DNA of 64,000 nucleotides. Source: Lewinellaceae bacterium. GTDB lineage: Bacteria > Bacteroidota > Bacteroidia > Chitinophagales > Saprospiraceae. The stretch's first letter is position 1. Every line of letters begins with the position of its first letter. The position numbers were made by a program, and so were the translations under genes. The stretch covers positions 1 to 64,000 of the forward strand of contig JACJYI010000007.1 of NCBI GenBank assembly GCA_020636225.1. The letters are read 5' to 3'. The notes beneath the pieces are model-generated. The model was given only the letters and a program-made list of their open reading frames with translations, searched no databases and was not told the DNA's origin. This document shows positions 42,304-51,677 of this stretch, piece by piece.

Positions 42304-43320
42304 ATGGCCAAGAGCAATGCCTATCTGGATCTCCTGAAAACCCTGAAGAAGGGAGAGTATGCCCCGTTGTATCTCTTCCACGGGGAAGAGCCCTATTTCA
42401 TTGATGAGCTGTCCAGGTACATCGAGCAGCACGCCCTGCCTGAAGCTGACCAGGCATTCAACCAGATGGTGGTCTATGGCCGTGACGTGGACGCCCGAGC
42501 CCTGACCGATATGTCGTCACGGCTCCCCATGATGGCCCCGCGTCAGGTGGTGATCGTCAGGGAAGCCCAGGACATGAAGAATCTGGCCGATCTGGAAACT
42601 TACGTCCAGAGACCTTCTCCTACCACGGTCCTGGTCCTGTGCCACAAGAACAAGAAGATCGACGGGCGATCCAAGATGGCCAAAGCCCTGCTCCAGCAGG
42701 GTGTTGTCTTTGAGAGCAAGAAGCTTTATGAGAACGAGGTCCCTGGCTGGATCACGGATTGGTGCCGGCATGAGGGATACCCCATCGAGCCGGAAGCTGT
42801 CGCCCTCCTGACCGAATACCTCGGCAACCAGCTGAGCACCCTGATCAACGAGATCGGAAAGATCGTACTGAATCTGGAACCTGGAGATCCGATCCGGGTC
42901 GATCACATTCAGAGTTCCATTGGCATCTCCAGGGAGTATAATGTGTTCGAGCTGCAAAAGGTGATCGGTCTGCGTCAGAACAAGGAAATCTTCCGCATCC
43001 TGCATTTCATGTCCCTGGATCAGAAGGCCAATCCACCGATCATGGTGATCGGCAGCCTCTTCACCTATTTCCTGAAGATCTACACGATCCACAGGATGAC
43101 TGGCGCGTCTGAAAAGGACATGATGAGTGCGATCGGGGTGCCCTTCCCGAAGTTCTTTGCCGAGTACAGGCAGGCAGCACGGCAATTCCGGCCGGTCCAG
43201 TTGGAGCGGATCTTCGGACTTCTCCACCATTTCGACCTCCGCCTGAAAGGGGTCAACAATCGATCGACAGATGGCATGGAGCTCATCACCGAGCTTATCC
43301 ATGAGATCTTGCAAGCCTGA
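42304..43320 (+). CDS. holA: DNA polymerase III delta subunit
   Basis: 338-aa clamp-loader subunit that opens the beta clamp. The N-terminal YAPLYLFHGEEPYFIDELSRYIEQHALP, then ALTDMSSRLPMMAPRQVVIVREAQDMKN, the AAA-like VLVLCHKNKKIDGRSKMAKALLQQGVVFESKKLYE, and the C-terminal FELQKVIGLRQNKEIFRILHFMSLDQKANPPIMVIGSLF fit the family. The true start is ATG 42304 (MAKSNAYLDLLKTLKKG), not the longer frame that starts at 42202 and covers the promoter. Convergent with the gamma-glutamyltranspeptidase gene at a gap of 6 nt. Confidence 0.94.
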   Translation: MAKSNAYLDLLKTLKKGEYAPLYLFHGEEPYFIDELSRYIEQHALPEADQAFNQMVVYGRDVDARALTDMSSRLPMMAPRQVVIVREAQDMKNLADLETYVQRPSPTTVLVLCHKNKKIDGRSKMAKALLQQGVVFESKKLYENEVPGWITDWCRHEGYPIEPEAVALLTEYLGNQLSTLINEIGKIVLNLEPGDPIRVDHIQSSIGISREYNVFELQKVIGLRQNKEIFRILHFMSLDQKANPPIMVIGSLFTYFLKIYTIHRMTGASEKDMMSAIGVPFPKFFAEYRQAARQFRPVQLERIFGLLHHFDLRLKGVNNRSTDGMELITELIHEILQA

Positions 43321-43326
43321 AACTGA

Positions 43327-45045
43327 TCAATGCCCCTTGGCCGAATCATCCCCTCGTGGGTCCGCCGCTCCCGTCACTGAGCCATTATCATCGATCCAGA
43401 TGGCATCCACGCGGCCGATGGGTGTGCGTTCGACGACGCGGTGTCCCATATGGCGAAGTTGTTCGAGGGTATCCGGATGTACCCGGCCGTTCTCGACAAA
43501 CAGGGTGTCCGGTCGCCACTGATGATGATACCTTGGCATGGCTACCGCGTCCGGCAGGTCCTGACCGAATACCAGGGTCTGCAGGATGATCTGGTAGACT
43601 GTAGTAATGATCTTGGACCCGCCCGGTGAGCCGACGATCAGCCGGGGCTTTTCATGATCCACCACGATGGTCGGGGTCATGCTGCTCAGCATCCTCTTCC
43701 CAGGTTCGATGGCGTTAGCGGCATATCCGATCAATCCGAAATAGTTGGGTACCCCGGGCTTGATACTGAAGTCATCCATTTCATTGTTCAGGAAGAATCC
43801 TGCTCCCTCAACGACGACCTTTGACCCATAGGCAAGATTCAGGGTGGTGGTCGTTGACACAGCCATGCCATCTGCATCCAGGATGCTGAAATGCGTGGTC
43901 TGGTCCGATTCGTATCCTGGAATGAGCCCAGCCTGGATCTCAGAGGACGGCGTCACCGTATCCAGGCGAATGCCCCGGAGTCGATCAATGATATACTGGG
44001 AATCGAGCAGGATTTGCATGGGGACGTCGACAAAGTCAGGATCACCCAGATACTTTGCCCGATCAGCATACACCCTGCGCTCCAATTCCGTCATCAGGTG
44101 AACGGTCTGTACACAGGTTCCTGCATCCCGATCAATGAGATAATGCTCGGTAGCCTTCAGCAATTGAAGAAGGGCCACCCCGCCACTGGATGGCGGTGGC
44201 ATCGAGATCACCTCCATGCCATGAAACCGTCCGATCAGAGGTTCGCGCCAATGGGCCTCATAGGCGGCAAGATCGTCCATGGTGAGAATCCCACCTCCCC
44301 GTTCGGACTCCCGGACCAGCAGTCGGGCAGTTTCGCCGAGATAGAATTCATCCCGGCCAGCATCAGCGATCCGTTGCAGTGTCGCCCCCAGTTCCGTTTG
44401 AACCAATCGATCGCCCGTCCGCCAGGGGATATCCTGGATGAAGGGCACCGGGCCAGCATTGACCGTGCGGATGACCTCCCGCTCCGCGTTGAGCTCTGCT
44501 GCCTCCTGACTGGTGAGCAGGATCCCCTCGCTGGCCAGGGCCACGGCAGGAGCCAACAGCTCGTTCCAGGGCAATCGGCCATATCGCTGATGAGCCTTCC
44601 ACATCCCGTCCACGGCCCCGGGTACGCCTACAGACAGATGTCCTGTAATACTCATTCCTTCCACGACCTGCCCCATGCTGTCCAGGTACAGGTCCCGATA
44701 GGCGGCCATAGGGGCTTTCTCCCGAAAATCCAGGGCCGATGTTTCGCCCGATGTATCCCGGATGAGCATAAATCCGCCTCCTCCGATATTCCCGGCAATG
44801 GGATAGACCACTGCCAAAGCGAACTGGACGGCCACCGCCGCATCGACAGCATTCCCTCCCCGCTCGAGGATCTCCACGCCTATCTCTGTGGCGAGAGGGT
44901 GAGCGGTCACCACCATCGCCTGGGAAGAACGGGCTACTTTCTGTATGGCATAGGGCTCACCCACTGTTGCCTGCTGACGGCACCCCTGCCATAAAAAGAT
45001 AATTATTATTAATGTGATATATTTTAATATAAAGGATTTTATCAT
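43327..45045 (-). CDS. ggt: Gamma-glutamyltranspeptidase, lipoprotein form
   Basis: 572-aa precursor of the Ntn-hydrolase fold that cuts itself before Thr383 in DQTTHFSILDADG; this Thr becomes the nucleophile for transfer or hydrolysis of gamma-glutamyl groups of glutathione. Family marks: HPLATEIGVEILERGGNAVDAAVAVQFALAVV, GNIGGGGFMLIRDT, REKAPMAAYRD, FHGMEVISMPPPSSGGVALLQLL, NNEMDDFS and GSPGGSKIITTVYQ. The start chosen, ATG 45045 (MIKSFILKYITLIIIIFLWQ), gives a signal peptide with lipobox WQGC, so the enzyme is a lipoprotein facing the periplasm or outside. The start codons are AT-rich, unlike the rest. TACCTTTA (45068-45075, - strand) is a weak -7. Confidence 0.93.
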   Translation of the reverse strand: MIKSFILKYITLIIIIFLWQGCRQQATVGEPYAIQKVARSSQAMVVTAHPLATEIGVEILERGGNAVDAAVAVQFALAVVYPIAGNIGGGGFMLIRDTSGETSALDFREKAPMAAYRDLYLDSMGQVVEGMSITGHLSVGVPGAVDGMWKAHQRYGRLPWNELLAPAVALASEGILLTSQEAAELNAEREVIRTVNAGPVPFIQDIPWRTGDRLVQTELGATLQRIADAGRDEFYLGETARLLVRESERGGGILTMDDLAAYEAHWREPLIGRFHGMEVISMPPPSSGGVALLQLLKATEHYLIDRDAGTCVQTVHLMTELERRVYADRAKYLGDPDFVDVPMQILLDSQYIIDRLRGIRLDTVTPSSEIQAGLIPGYESDQTTHFSILDADGMAVSTTTTLNLAYGSKVVVEGAGFFLNNEMDDFSIKPGVPNYFGLIGYAANAIEPGKRMLSSMTPTIVVDHEKPRLIVGSPGGSKIITTVYQIILQTLVFGQDLPDAVAMPRYHHQWRPDTLFVENGRVHPDTLEQLRHMGHRVVERTPIGRVDAIWIDDNGSVTGAADPRGDDSAKGH

Positions 45046-45138
45046 ATATTTGATTGTTGTATGCGCATAAAGGTACGTGAAACCCGATGGGCCCTGTTGC
45101 GTACAACCAACTGTGTTCACACCAATCCGTCCCTACCA

Positions 45139-45816
45139 ATGACCTTTCACCACACCTTTCTCACCCTGTTGAGTTTCCTCTTTCTGATGCTATCTCCTCC
45201 ATCAGCTGTGGCACATTCACCGATCTGTGAATTTCGCCAGGGCCTGGCCCTGGAAGAAGTGGAGATCGGGATGTTACTGACCTGGTCGACGGCTACTCAG
45301 GAGGACATGCATTTCATTATCCAGCGGTCAGCGGATGGTGAACATTACACTTCAATTGGACAAGTCGAGGCGACCCATCACAACGGGGAAGTGCAGTCCT
45401 ACCAATTCCTGGACCTGGAGATCGGCCATCCGGCCAGCTATTACAGGCTGGTTTGTGTCGGCCAAGGGGAGCAGACCTTGCTGACTCCGTCCATGTATCA
45501 CCATCGCAAGATCCAGAACAGTTGGAGGATCACCCGGATGACCAGTACGATAACCAATGCCCCTTTTCGTTTTATTATGGAAAGTGTCCTCGGCACTACG
45601 CTCCGGATCACCCTGCGCAGCCTGGATCATCAGGTTCTGCAATCCTACCCGGTATATCTGAACGCCGGCGAAAATGAAGTCATCCTTCAGATGGACCCAT
45701 TGCCCACGGGTGCATACCGCCTGGACCTGGAATCAGACGGGGAGCATGAACATCTCATCCTGCAGAAGATCCCTTCTGACCGCCTGAGCCCTGACGGGTA
45801 TGCCATCAAGGAATGA
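45139..45816 (+). CDS. Secreted Fn3-like protein of unknown function
   Basis: 225 aa; the start MTFHHTFLTLLSFLFLML gives a signal peptide to about SAVAHS. The domain LLTWSTATQEDMHFIIQRSADGEHYTSIGQVEATHHNGEVQSYQFLDLEIGHPASYYRLV is the Fn3-like module that often comes just before T9SS sorting domains (WxTAxExxxxxFxVxRSxDGxxFxxIGxVxA...YxFxD...YYRL). The last 75 residues (APFRFIMESVLGTTLRITLRSLDHQVLQSYPVYLNAGENEVILQMDPLPTGAYRLDLES) resemble a type A sorting domain but lack the usual YPNP opening. It is convergent with the MCE gene (5-nt gap). A small T9SS cargo with a decayed or variant signal is the best guess. Confidence 0.65.
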   Translation: MTFHHTFLTLLSFLFLMLSPPSAVAHSPICEFRQGLALEEVEIGMLLTWSTATQEDMHFIIQRSADGEHYTSIGQVEATHHNGEVQSYQFLDLEIGHPASYYRLVCVGQGEQTLLTPSMYHHRKIQNSWRITRMTSTITNAPFRFIMESVLGTTLRITLRSLDHQVLQSYPVYLNAGENEVILQMDPLPTGAYRLDLESDGEHEHLILQKIPSDRLSPDGYAIKE

Positions 45817-45821
45817 GGTAA

Positions 45822-46874
45822 CTATTGGCGGGTAGTCGGAAAGGCGGGATCTGCCTCCGGCAGGGCATACTCCTTGTCCTTCTTGCCAAAGACAGACACA
45901 TTGATATACCGCTTGGGATTCAGTCGCACATCCTGGAGCAGCAATTCCACATTCCTGGTAGTCGCCTTGAGCTGATCATACAACTCCGGCTCATTGATCA
46001 GTTTACCCAGGGCACCTTCCCCATTCTCGATCTTGCCCAGAATAGATTTCAGGTCCTCGGTAGCTTTGCCCAGTTCGGCGGTTGTCGCCGTGACCCGCTC
46101 CAGGGTTTCCCTGGATGTCCGGATGGTGGCGCCCAGGTCAGCATCGGCCACCTGCTTGGATACCGCATTCGCATTGGTCAGCAGACCCGCGATATCCTGG
46201 TTGGAGGTCTTCAATGTGCCGGTAACGGTTTTCAGGTCGCCCATGATGGCTTCCATCTGCCGACCCAACCGGTCAACCATGATGGCCAATTCGGCAGTGG
46301 TCACCCGGGTATTTTCCAGGATCTGCCGGGTGTCATAGAGACTTCGTCCCACCAGATTGGCGCTATTGGGATCATCACTCATGATGGTCAGGGTATCGAC
46401 CAGTTCGTTCATCCCCGATTTCAGCTTGTCCAGGTAATCATCGATGTCGGCCCCGCCCATCATCGACTGGATCAGGCCCAGATGCCTGCCTTCCAGGACG
46501 GCACCGGTGGTGGCACAATCCGCTCCTGAACAGGGTCGGTCAAACTTCAGGGAAATGGAGGCACCGCCCATGACCCCGCCCGGAACAATCACTGCCTGGG
46601 CGGTCCCGGGGATCCTGACATCATTCCTGACCGTAAACTCCGCAATGATGGTCTGCATGTTCTCTTCTTCCAGATAGACATTGGTCACACTGCCCACCTG
46701 AAATCCATTGATCTTGACCGGAGAGGAGACCATCAAATCACCGATATCCTCGTAATGGGCAGAGAAGATCTGGGTCCTCGACAACAGGTTCTTTCCCTTG
46801 AGATAATGATACCCCCAGATGGCTCCGATGGTCACGATGACGGCAAAAATGCCCAGCTTGGTTTCCTTTGACAT
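45822..46874 (-). CDS. MCE-domain (MlaD-like) lipid-transport protein
   Basis: 350 aa: one N-terminal membrane helix (LGIFAVIVTIGAIWGYHYL), an MCE domain (FSAHYEDIGDLMVSSPVKINGFQVGSVTNVYL, VRIPGTAQAVIVPGGVMGGASISL) and a long helical C-terminal part with many Thr and Ser (TSRETLERVTATTAELGKATEDLKSIL). MCE proteins form rings that carry phospholipids across the periplasm. The gene lies 45 nt downstream of the amidase on the same strand and near lptD. No mlaE/mlaF partner is in the window, which is usual for Bacteroidota, where they sit elsewhere. The last 20 residues are proline-rich. Confidence 0.88.
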   Translation of the reverse strand: MSKETKLGIFAVIVTIGAIWGYHYLKGKNLLSRTQIFSAHYEDIGDLMVSSPVKINGFQVGSVTNVYLEEENMQTIIAEFTVRNDVRIPGTAQAVIVPGGVMGGASISLKFDRPCSGADCATTGAVLEGRHLGLIQSMMGGADIDDYLDKLKSGMNELVDTLTIMSDDPNSANLVGRSLYDTRQILENTRVTTAELAIMVDRLGRQMEAIMGDLKTVTGTLKTSNQDIAGLLTNANAVSKQVADADLGATIRTSRETLERVTATTAELGKATEDLKSILGKIENGEGALGKLINEPELYDQLKATTRNVELLLQDVRLNPKRYINVSVFGKKDKEYALPEADPAFPTTRQ

Positions 46875-46919
46875 ACACTGCAGACTGACGTTTGATGAGG
46901 CGATTTCCGACTCACCAGA

Positions 46920-48167
46920 TCAACGGAGACGTTCGTCTCCCCGATAACTGGCCGTAAAAATACCTTTATAGCCCGATTGCAGCAGGCTTTTCTTGACTTT
47001 CTCCGCCTCCAGCTCACTGGCAAACGGCCCGGCCAGGTATTTATAGAATCCGTTTTCCTTTTTCTCCACCAACTGGGGCACATCCTTTCGGATGGGATGG
47101 TCAGCTGGCAAGGCCTCCTTGAAGGCGCCCAACTGAATGCCATACCAGATCCCCGACGCAGGTGGGCTTTTCGTCGCCGGTGCCTGGGGAGCTGGACGGG
47201 TCGGTGCAGGTACCGGAGCATCCCCGGTACCTGGCGTCGTCTTGACCGGTTTCGGGGTCGGCTTGGTCGCGTCTGATGGAACCGGCTTCGCTTTCTCAGG
47301 CTCTTTGGCCGGCGTGGATCGAACCGGGTCAACGGGAGTCCTGGCTTTGGTGGAAGCGGCCGTTATGCCATCCTCCATCAGGGACTTGTAGGCACTGAAG
47401 GCGGAGGCCAGGCTTTCGGCCATCAGTTGCTGTCCGTTTTCCGAGGAGAGGAAGGCTTCATCCGAGGCATTGGTCAGAAATCCTGTCTCGATGAGAACGC
47501 TGGGCATGGCATTCTCCCTCAACACCAGGAATCCCGCCTGTTTGACGCCTTTGCTGGTCCGTCCTCCATGGTCCACGATGGCATTCTCCACCATGTCGGC
47601 AAAGACGATGCTCTTTTCGAGATAGGCATTCTGGTACATGGCCATGAGGATGTAGGCCTCCGCCGAACTGGGATCAAAATCCCCATAATTCAACTGGTGG
47701 TTGTCTTCCAGGAGGATGGTGGCGTTTTCACGCTGCGCCACGGCAAAATTCTCCTGTGCCCGATGCAGACCCAGGACATAGGTTTCCGATCCGGACACAT
47801 CCCTGGCGGAAGGCGGTAATGCGTTGCAGTGCAGGGAAATGAACAAATCCGCCCTGGCGTCATTCGCTATGCTCGATCGGGTATGTAAGGGCACGAACAC
47901 GTCCTCGTCACGGGTCAGGAGCACTTTGACGTCCGGATGCCGGGCAGTGATCTGTTTCTTCAACAATCGGGCAATCCGGAGGGTGATCTCCTTCTCCCGG
48001 GTATGACCACCAAGACAGCCGGGATCATGTCCTCCATGACCCGGATCGATCACCACGGTGCGGACAGGATCTCCTGCATGCACGACATGACCTATGGGAT
48101 CCATTGGGAAAACCACTCCCGGGATCAGACACAAAATGGCTGGAATAGACGTTAATAGTGAGAACAT
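46920..48167 (-). CDS. N-acetylmuramoyl-L-alanine amidase with SPOR-like C-terminal domain
   Basis: 415 aa; signal peptide or anchor at residues 1-22. The Amidase_3 domain shows TVVIDPGHGGHDPGC (zinc His), REKEITLRIARLL (zinc Glu), FISLHCNAL (zinc His) and SVLIETGFLTN (catalytic Glu). It cuts the peptide from the sugar chain of murein, as in cell separation. A Pro/Thr/Lys-rich linker (about residues 280-340, TPAKEPEKAKPVPSDATKPTPKPVKTT) leads to a C-terminal SPOR-like domain (WYGIQLGAFKEALPAD, FYKYLAGPFASELEAEKVKKSL) that binds denuded glycan at the septum. ATG 48167 lies 36 nt after the -7 element. Divergent from lptD, an order conserved in the phylum. Confidence 0.93.
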   Translation of the reverse strand: MFSLLTSIPAILCLIPGVVFPMDPIGHVVHAGDPVRTVVIDPGHGGHDPGCLGGHTREKEITLRIARLLKKQITARHPDVKVLLTRDEDVFVPLHTRSSIANDARADLFISLHCNALPPSARDVSGSETYVLGLHRAQENFAVAQRENATILLEDNHQLNYGDFDPSSAEAYILMAMYQNAYLEKSIVFADMVENAIVDHGGRTSKGVKQAGFLVLRENAMPSVLIETGFLTNASDEAFLSSENGQQLMAESLASAFSAYKSLMEDGITAASTKARTPVDPVRSTPAKEPEKAKPVPSDATKPTPKPVKTTPGTGDAPVPAPTRPAPQAPATKSPPASGIWYGIQLGAFKEALPADHPIRKDVPQLVEKKENGFYKYLAGPFASELEAEKVKKSLLQSGYKGIFTASYRGDERLR

Positions 48168-48203
48168 ACGATACCTTCGCACGAGTGTTGGTGTTTGGTT
48201 GAT

Positions 48204-48211
48204 CAAAGGTA
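48204..48211 (-). promoter_or_regulatory. -7 element (TACCTTTG) of the amidase-MCE operon
   Basis: CAAAGGTA on the + strand; leader of about 30 nt. The lptD start is 69 nt away in the other direction. Confidence 0.5.
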
Positions 48212-48279
48212 GCGGACAAATGCAATTCTGGGCTCCATCCCGCCACCTCACCAGAAACGCCCCTGAACCCCGGTTTCAT

Positions 48280-50925
48280 ATGCACAAAACCGTTATTCGT
48301 CTGTTTTGGTTCAGCTTCTGTGTGCTGGGAGCATGGGCGCCCCTGCCAGCCCAGGTGGACAGTCTCTCCAGTCCGCCATTGGTCGTCGATTCCAGCATGA
48401 CCCTTCCTGACTCGACCAACCTGCCTGTAAAGGTCAGGATATCCCGCAATGCCATCGAGTCACCTGTCCGGTACAGCAGCTTGGATACCCAATGGATCGA
48501 CATGCGCCGGAAGGAGGTCCATCTGATCGGGCAGGCCAAGGTGACGTACCAGGACATCGAACTGGAAGCCGGGTATATCATCTTCTCCTTCGAGACCAAT
48601 ATCGTCACGGCCAGAGGCATCACCGACAGTACAGGCACCCTTCAGCAGAAACCCCATTTCAAACAGGGAAGCCAGGAGTTCTCTTCCCGTGAGATGCGGT
48701 ACAACTTCCGAACGAAGAAGGGGTATAGCATCGAGAACACCACCACAGAAGGTGACCTGCATGTGCTGACCCAGAAGACCAAGTTCGTCGGCGCTGCCTC
48801 CGATTCGCTGAATGACCAGATCTATGGCAAGAATGCCATCATCACCACCTGTGATGCCGACGTCCCCCATTATGGCATTCGCAGCACCAAGCAGAAGATC
48901 ATCCCCGACAAATCGGTGATCATCGGTCCGTCCAACCTGGAGATCGCCGGCGTACCCACGCCTCTGTGGCTGCCCTTCGGCTTTTTTCCGATCTCCAAAT
49001 CCAGGAAGGCCGGACTGGTCTTCTCCCTGGACTACGACTACCGGGACGACCTCGGCTACGGCCTGCGGGGCATTGGCTATTTCACCCCGCTGGGTCCCTA
49101 TGCCAATCTCAGTATCCTGACAGATATCTACACCCGGGGCAGCTACCGGGTCAGCATCCGGTCGGACTACAACAAGCGATATCGCTACAGCGGGGGCGGC
49201 GAGATCACCTGGACCGATCTGGGCCGGGAAGTACCGGAGACCGGCAAGATCGAACGGGACCGCCTCTTCAAGGTCGTGTACAATCATCGCCAGGACCCCA
49301 AGGCAAACCCTTATCACAATATCAGCGGACGCATCCAGTTTGAATCCAGTGCCTTTTCGCGGCTCAACTACTACGACGCCAACAACGTCCTGGCCAATAC
49401 CATCTCCTCGTCGATGAATTACCGGCGCACCTGGCTCGGCAAGCCCTACCAGTTCACGGCCGCACTGACCCAATCCCAGAACCTCCGGTCCGGCCAGATC
49501 GACATGACCCTGCCCGAGGCCTCCTTCGTCGTGCAACGGTTGCAGCCGTTCAAACGAAAGGGTGGCGGCGCCAAGGAACGCTGGTATGAGCGGATCGGCA
49601 TGACCTACAGCGCCAACCTGATCAGCCGTCTGAGCGGACCAGACTCCACCTTCTTCTCCCAGGAGACCCTGCGCAAGGCACGGCCGGGTATCCGCCAGAA
49701 TGCGGCCATCAACTCGAATTTCAATGTCCTGCGCTACTTCAATGTGGTGCCCAGTGTGACCTATACCGAAGTCTGGAATTACAATACCCTCCGCCGGGAG
49801 AATGACCTCATGCCCATTGTCAAGCGGGATACCATTTTCAACACGGATGGTACTTTCTTCTCTGAAACCATTGATACCACGTCCTACGGAACCGTCAGTC
49901 CGCGATACGTCCAGGATTTTCAGACATTCCGCAATGTCAACATGGGGATCAACCTGAATACAGCCATCTTCGGCAAGATCCTCTTTTCCAAGGGTTGGCT
50001 TCGCGGCTTGCGGCATACCATCAAGCCCAACCTCAGCTTCAATTACACCCCGTCAAACAACAATACGTCCTGGTTTGACGAATATGCCCGTGGCACGACC
50101 GCCGACTATTCCGACCTGCAGCGTTATTCCATCTTTGAGGGCGGACCCTTCGGTGCACCGAGCTATTCGACGGGGGCCATGTCGCTCAACTATTCCCTGA
50201 ACAACATCTTCGAGGCGAAATACTTCAGCAAGGCCGACAGCACGGCCAAAAAGGTCAACCTGTTCGACAATATCATCGTCTCCGGATCCTATAATTTCCT
50301 GGCGGACAGCCTGAAGTGGAGTTCCATCCGGATCGGTGGGGGCACCAACCTCTTCAAGCGGATCTCCCGCTTTGATGTCAACATCCAGTTGGACCCCTAT
50401 GCGCAGGATGCAACGGGAAAGACGATCAACACCTTTTACTGGGATACCAATCGCAAACCCCTTCGATTCGTCAATGCCACGTTCCGCCTGACGACCAACC
50501 TGACCATCGGCAAGCTTCGGGAGCTGTTCGGAGGAGCATCCGGCCGGGAGCCCAATGAGGATGTCCTCGGGTTGTTCGAGGGATTCGGGATCCAGCACAA
50601 CATCAATACCGTGCTCATGCCGATGAATGGACGGGACACCTTCCTCATCACCACCCATACCCTGAACACCTCGGGAAACATCCGGATCACGGACAAATGG
50701 ATGATCAACGTAGGAAATATCGGCTATGACTTCCGGTCGGAACGGATCACCTACCCCAGCTTTACCTTTATCCGCGACCTGCATTGCTGGGAGATGAACC
50801 TGGGATGGTTTCCCGAGATCGGCGCCTATACCTTCATGGTCAAGGTCAAGCCTTCCACCCTGGACTTCATCAAGATCCCCTACCGGCGAAATGCGGTGGG
50901 CAACTTCGTGGGCTTCGGATTCTAA
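48280..50925 (+). CDS. lptD: LPS-assembly protein LptD
   Basis: 881-aa outer-membrane protein that inserts LPS into the outer leaflet. Signal peptide to about residue 25 (APLPAQ). The N-terminal jelly-roll/OstA-like part (VRYSSLDTQWIDMRRKEVHLIGQAKVTYQDIELEAGYIIFSF, GSQEFSSREMRYNFRTKKGYSIE) is followed by a large beta barrel that ends in RNAVGNFVGFGF with a terminal Phe. The barrel sequence KSRKAGLVFSLDYDYRDDLGYGLRGIGYFTPLG is close to known Bacteroidota LptD. Its stop overlaps the convergent DUF6438 gene by 4 nt (CTAA, 50922-50925). The neighbouring amidase and MCE genes give a cluster for envelope assembly. Confidence 0.92.
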   Translation: MHKTVIRLFWFSFCVLGAWAPLPAQVDSLSSPPLVVDSSMTLPDSTNLPVKVRISRNAIESPVRYSSLDTQWIDMRRKEVHLIGQAKVTYQDIELEAGYIIFSFETNIVTARGITDSTGTLQQKPHFKQGSQEFSSREMRYNFRTKKGYSIENTTTEGDLHVLTQKTKFVGAASDSLNDQIYGKNAIITTCDADVPHYGIRSTKQKIIPDKSVIIGPSNLEIAGVPTPLWLPFGFFPISKSRKAGLVFSLDYDYRDDLGYGLRGIGYFTPLGPYANLSILTDIYTRGSYRVSIRSDYNKRYRYSGGGEITWTDLGREVPETGKIERDRLFKVVYNHRQDPKANPYHNISGRIQFESSAFSRLNYYDANNVLANTISSSMNYRRTWLGKPYQFTAALTQSQNLRSGQIDMTLPEASFVVQRLQPFKRKGGGAKERWYERIGMTYSANLISRLSGPDSTFFSQETLRKARPGIRQNAAINSNFNVLRYFNVVPSVTYTEVWNYNTLRRENDLMPIVKRDTIFNTDGTFFSETIDTTSYGTVSPRYVQDFQTFRNVNMGINLNTAIFGKILFSKGWLRGLRHTIKPNLSFNYTPSNNNTSWFDEYARGTTADYSDLQRYSIFEGGPFGAPSYSTGAMSLNYSLNNIFEAKYFSKADSTAKKVNLFDNIIVSGSYNFLADSLKWSSIRIGGGTNLFKRISRFDVNIQLDPYAQDATGKTINTFYWDTNRKPLRFVNATFRLTTNLTIGKLRELFGGASGREPNEDVLGLFEGFGIQHNINTVLMPMNGRDTFLITTHTLNTSGNIRITDKWMINVGNIGYDFRSERITYPSFTFIRDLHCWEMNLGWFPEIGAYTFMVKVKPSTLDFIKIPYRRNAVGNFVGFGF

Positions 50926-51647
50926 TCGCGCAGGTCAACCTCCTTGTTGAAGTTGGCCAGGACAACCTGTTGGTCTGCCCGCACCCGTTCCAGCAAGGTA
51001 TCCGGTTCCACCCTGTCCTGATCGTAGGTAACCAGGAGATATTCGCCCGAAGGAACGATCTTTCTCAGGATCTCCATGCCGACATCGTCGTACAGGTACA
51101 GCCAGAGCGGAACGTCTGTCCCTGGCTTCAACTGGACGATCAGCTCGCGATCCACCCGGTAGGCCGGTTTCGCCCGAAAGGCCCGTTCTTCTTCCAGCCA
51201 CCCTTCCTTCACCGTATATCGATCCAGGAGCGTGACCAGGTCCAGCAAAGGCTGGGGAGCCCGGCCATTCCATTTCACTTCCTTGCCCCGGTAGCTCAGG
51301 CGGAATGTGGGAATATCGGCGATGGGTTGCATGTATTCTGGCAAAAAGCGATCAAAACCGGCAGCGTCGAAGGCCGAAAGGATCTCCTCCATCGGCCAGA
51401 CCGCCGTCCGCGTGGAATCTACCGGCATGAAGCGCCGGGGAGAGAGGACCGCCCGACCGGAAGCATGGAGTTCGAGCTGATAGGTCGGACACTGGCCATA
51501 GCACGACCCCTTGTGCAATCGGATCAACACGGTATCCTGAACATTGGCCACCGCCTCATCAACAGGCGCGGGCCCATTTGATGACCGGGAGGTATGGCAA
51601 GCCATCCACCAGATCGGACAGAGGCCAAGGAGAAGAAAAGGTCTCAT
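50922..51647 (-). CDS. DUF6438 lipoprotein
   Basis: 241 aa. Signal peptide with lipobox MAC (FLLLGLCPIWWMAC, Cys17). Then comes the DUF6438 domain: VLIRLHKGSCYGQCPTYQLELHASGRAVLSPRRFMPV, with the conserved KGxCYGxCPxYxLxI and the DRFLPEY region, followed by a C-terminal beta-rich part (ELIVQLKPGTDVPLWLYLYDDVG). Role unknown; the two cysteines of the motif may form a disulfide. The start ATG 51647 is 4 nt from the -7 element, which is shared symmetrically with the divergent galM gene. Confidence 0.85.
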   Translation of the reverse strand: MRPFLLLGLCPIWWMACHTSRSSNGPAPVDEAVANVQDTVLIRLHKGSCYGQCPTYQLELHASGRAVLSPRRFMPVDSTRTAVWPMEEILSAFDAAGFDRFLPEYMQPIADIPTFRLSYRGKEVKWNGRAPQPLLDLVTLLDRYTVKEGWLEEERAFRAKPAYRVDRELIVQLKPGTDVPLWLYLYDDVGMEILRKIVPSGEYLLVTYDQDRVEPDTLLERVRADQQVVLANFNKEVDLRD

Positions 51648-51650
51648 GAT

Positions 51651-51660
51651 GTAAATTTAC
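51651..51660. promoter_or_regulatory. Palindromic GTAAATTTAC serving as -7 element for both divergent genes
   Basis: TAAATTTA (51652-51659) reads the same on both strands and matches TAnnTTTG with one mismatch each way. It lies 4 nt before the DUF6438 ATG and 18 nt before the galM ATG. Confidence 0.45.
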
Positions 51661-51677
51661 GTCTTCGTCCGTCAACC

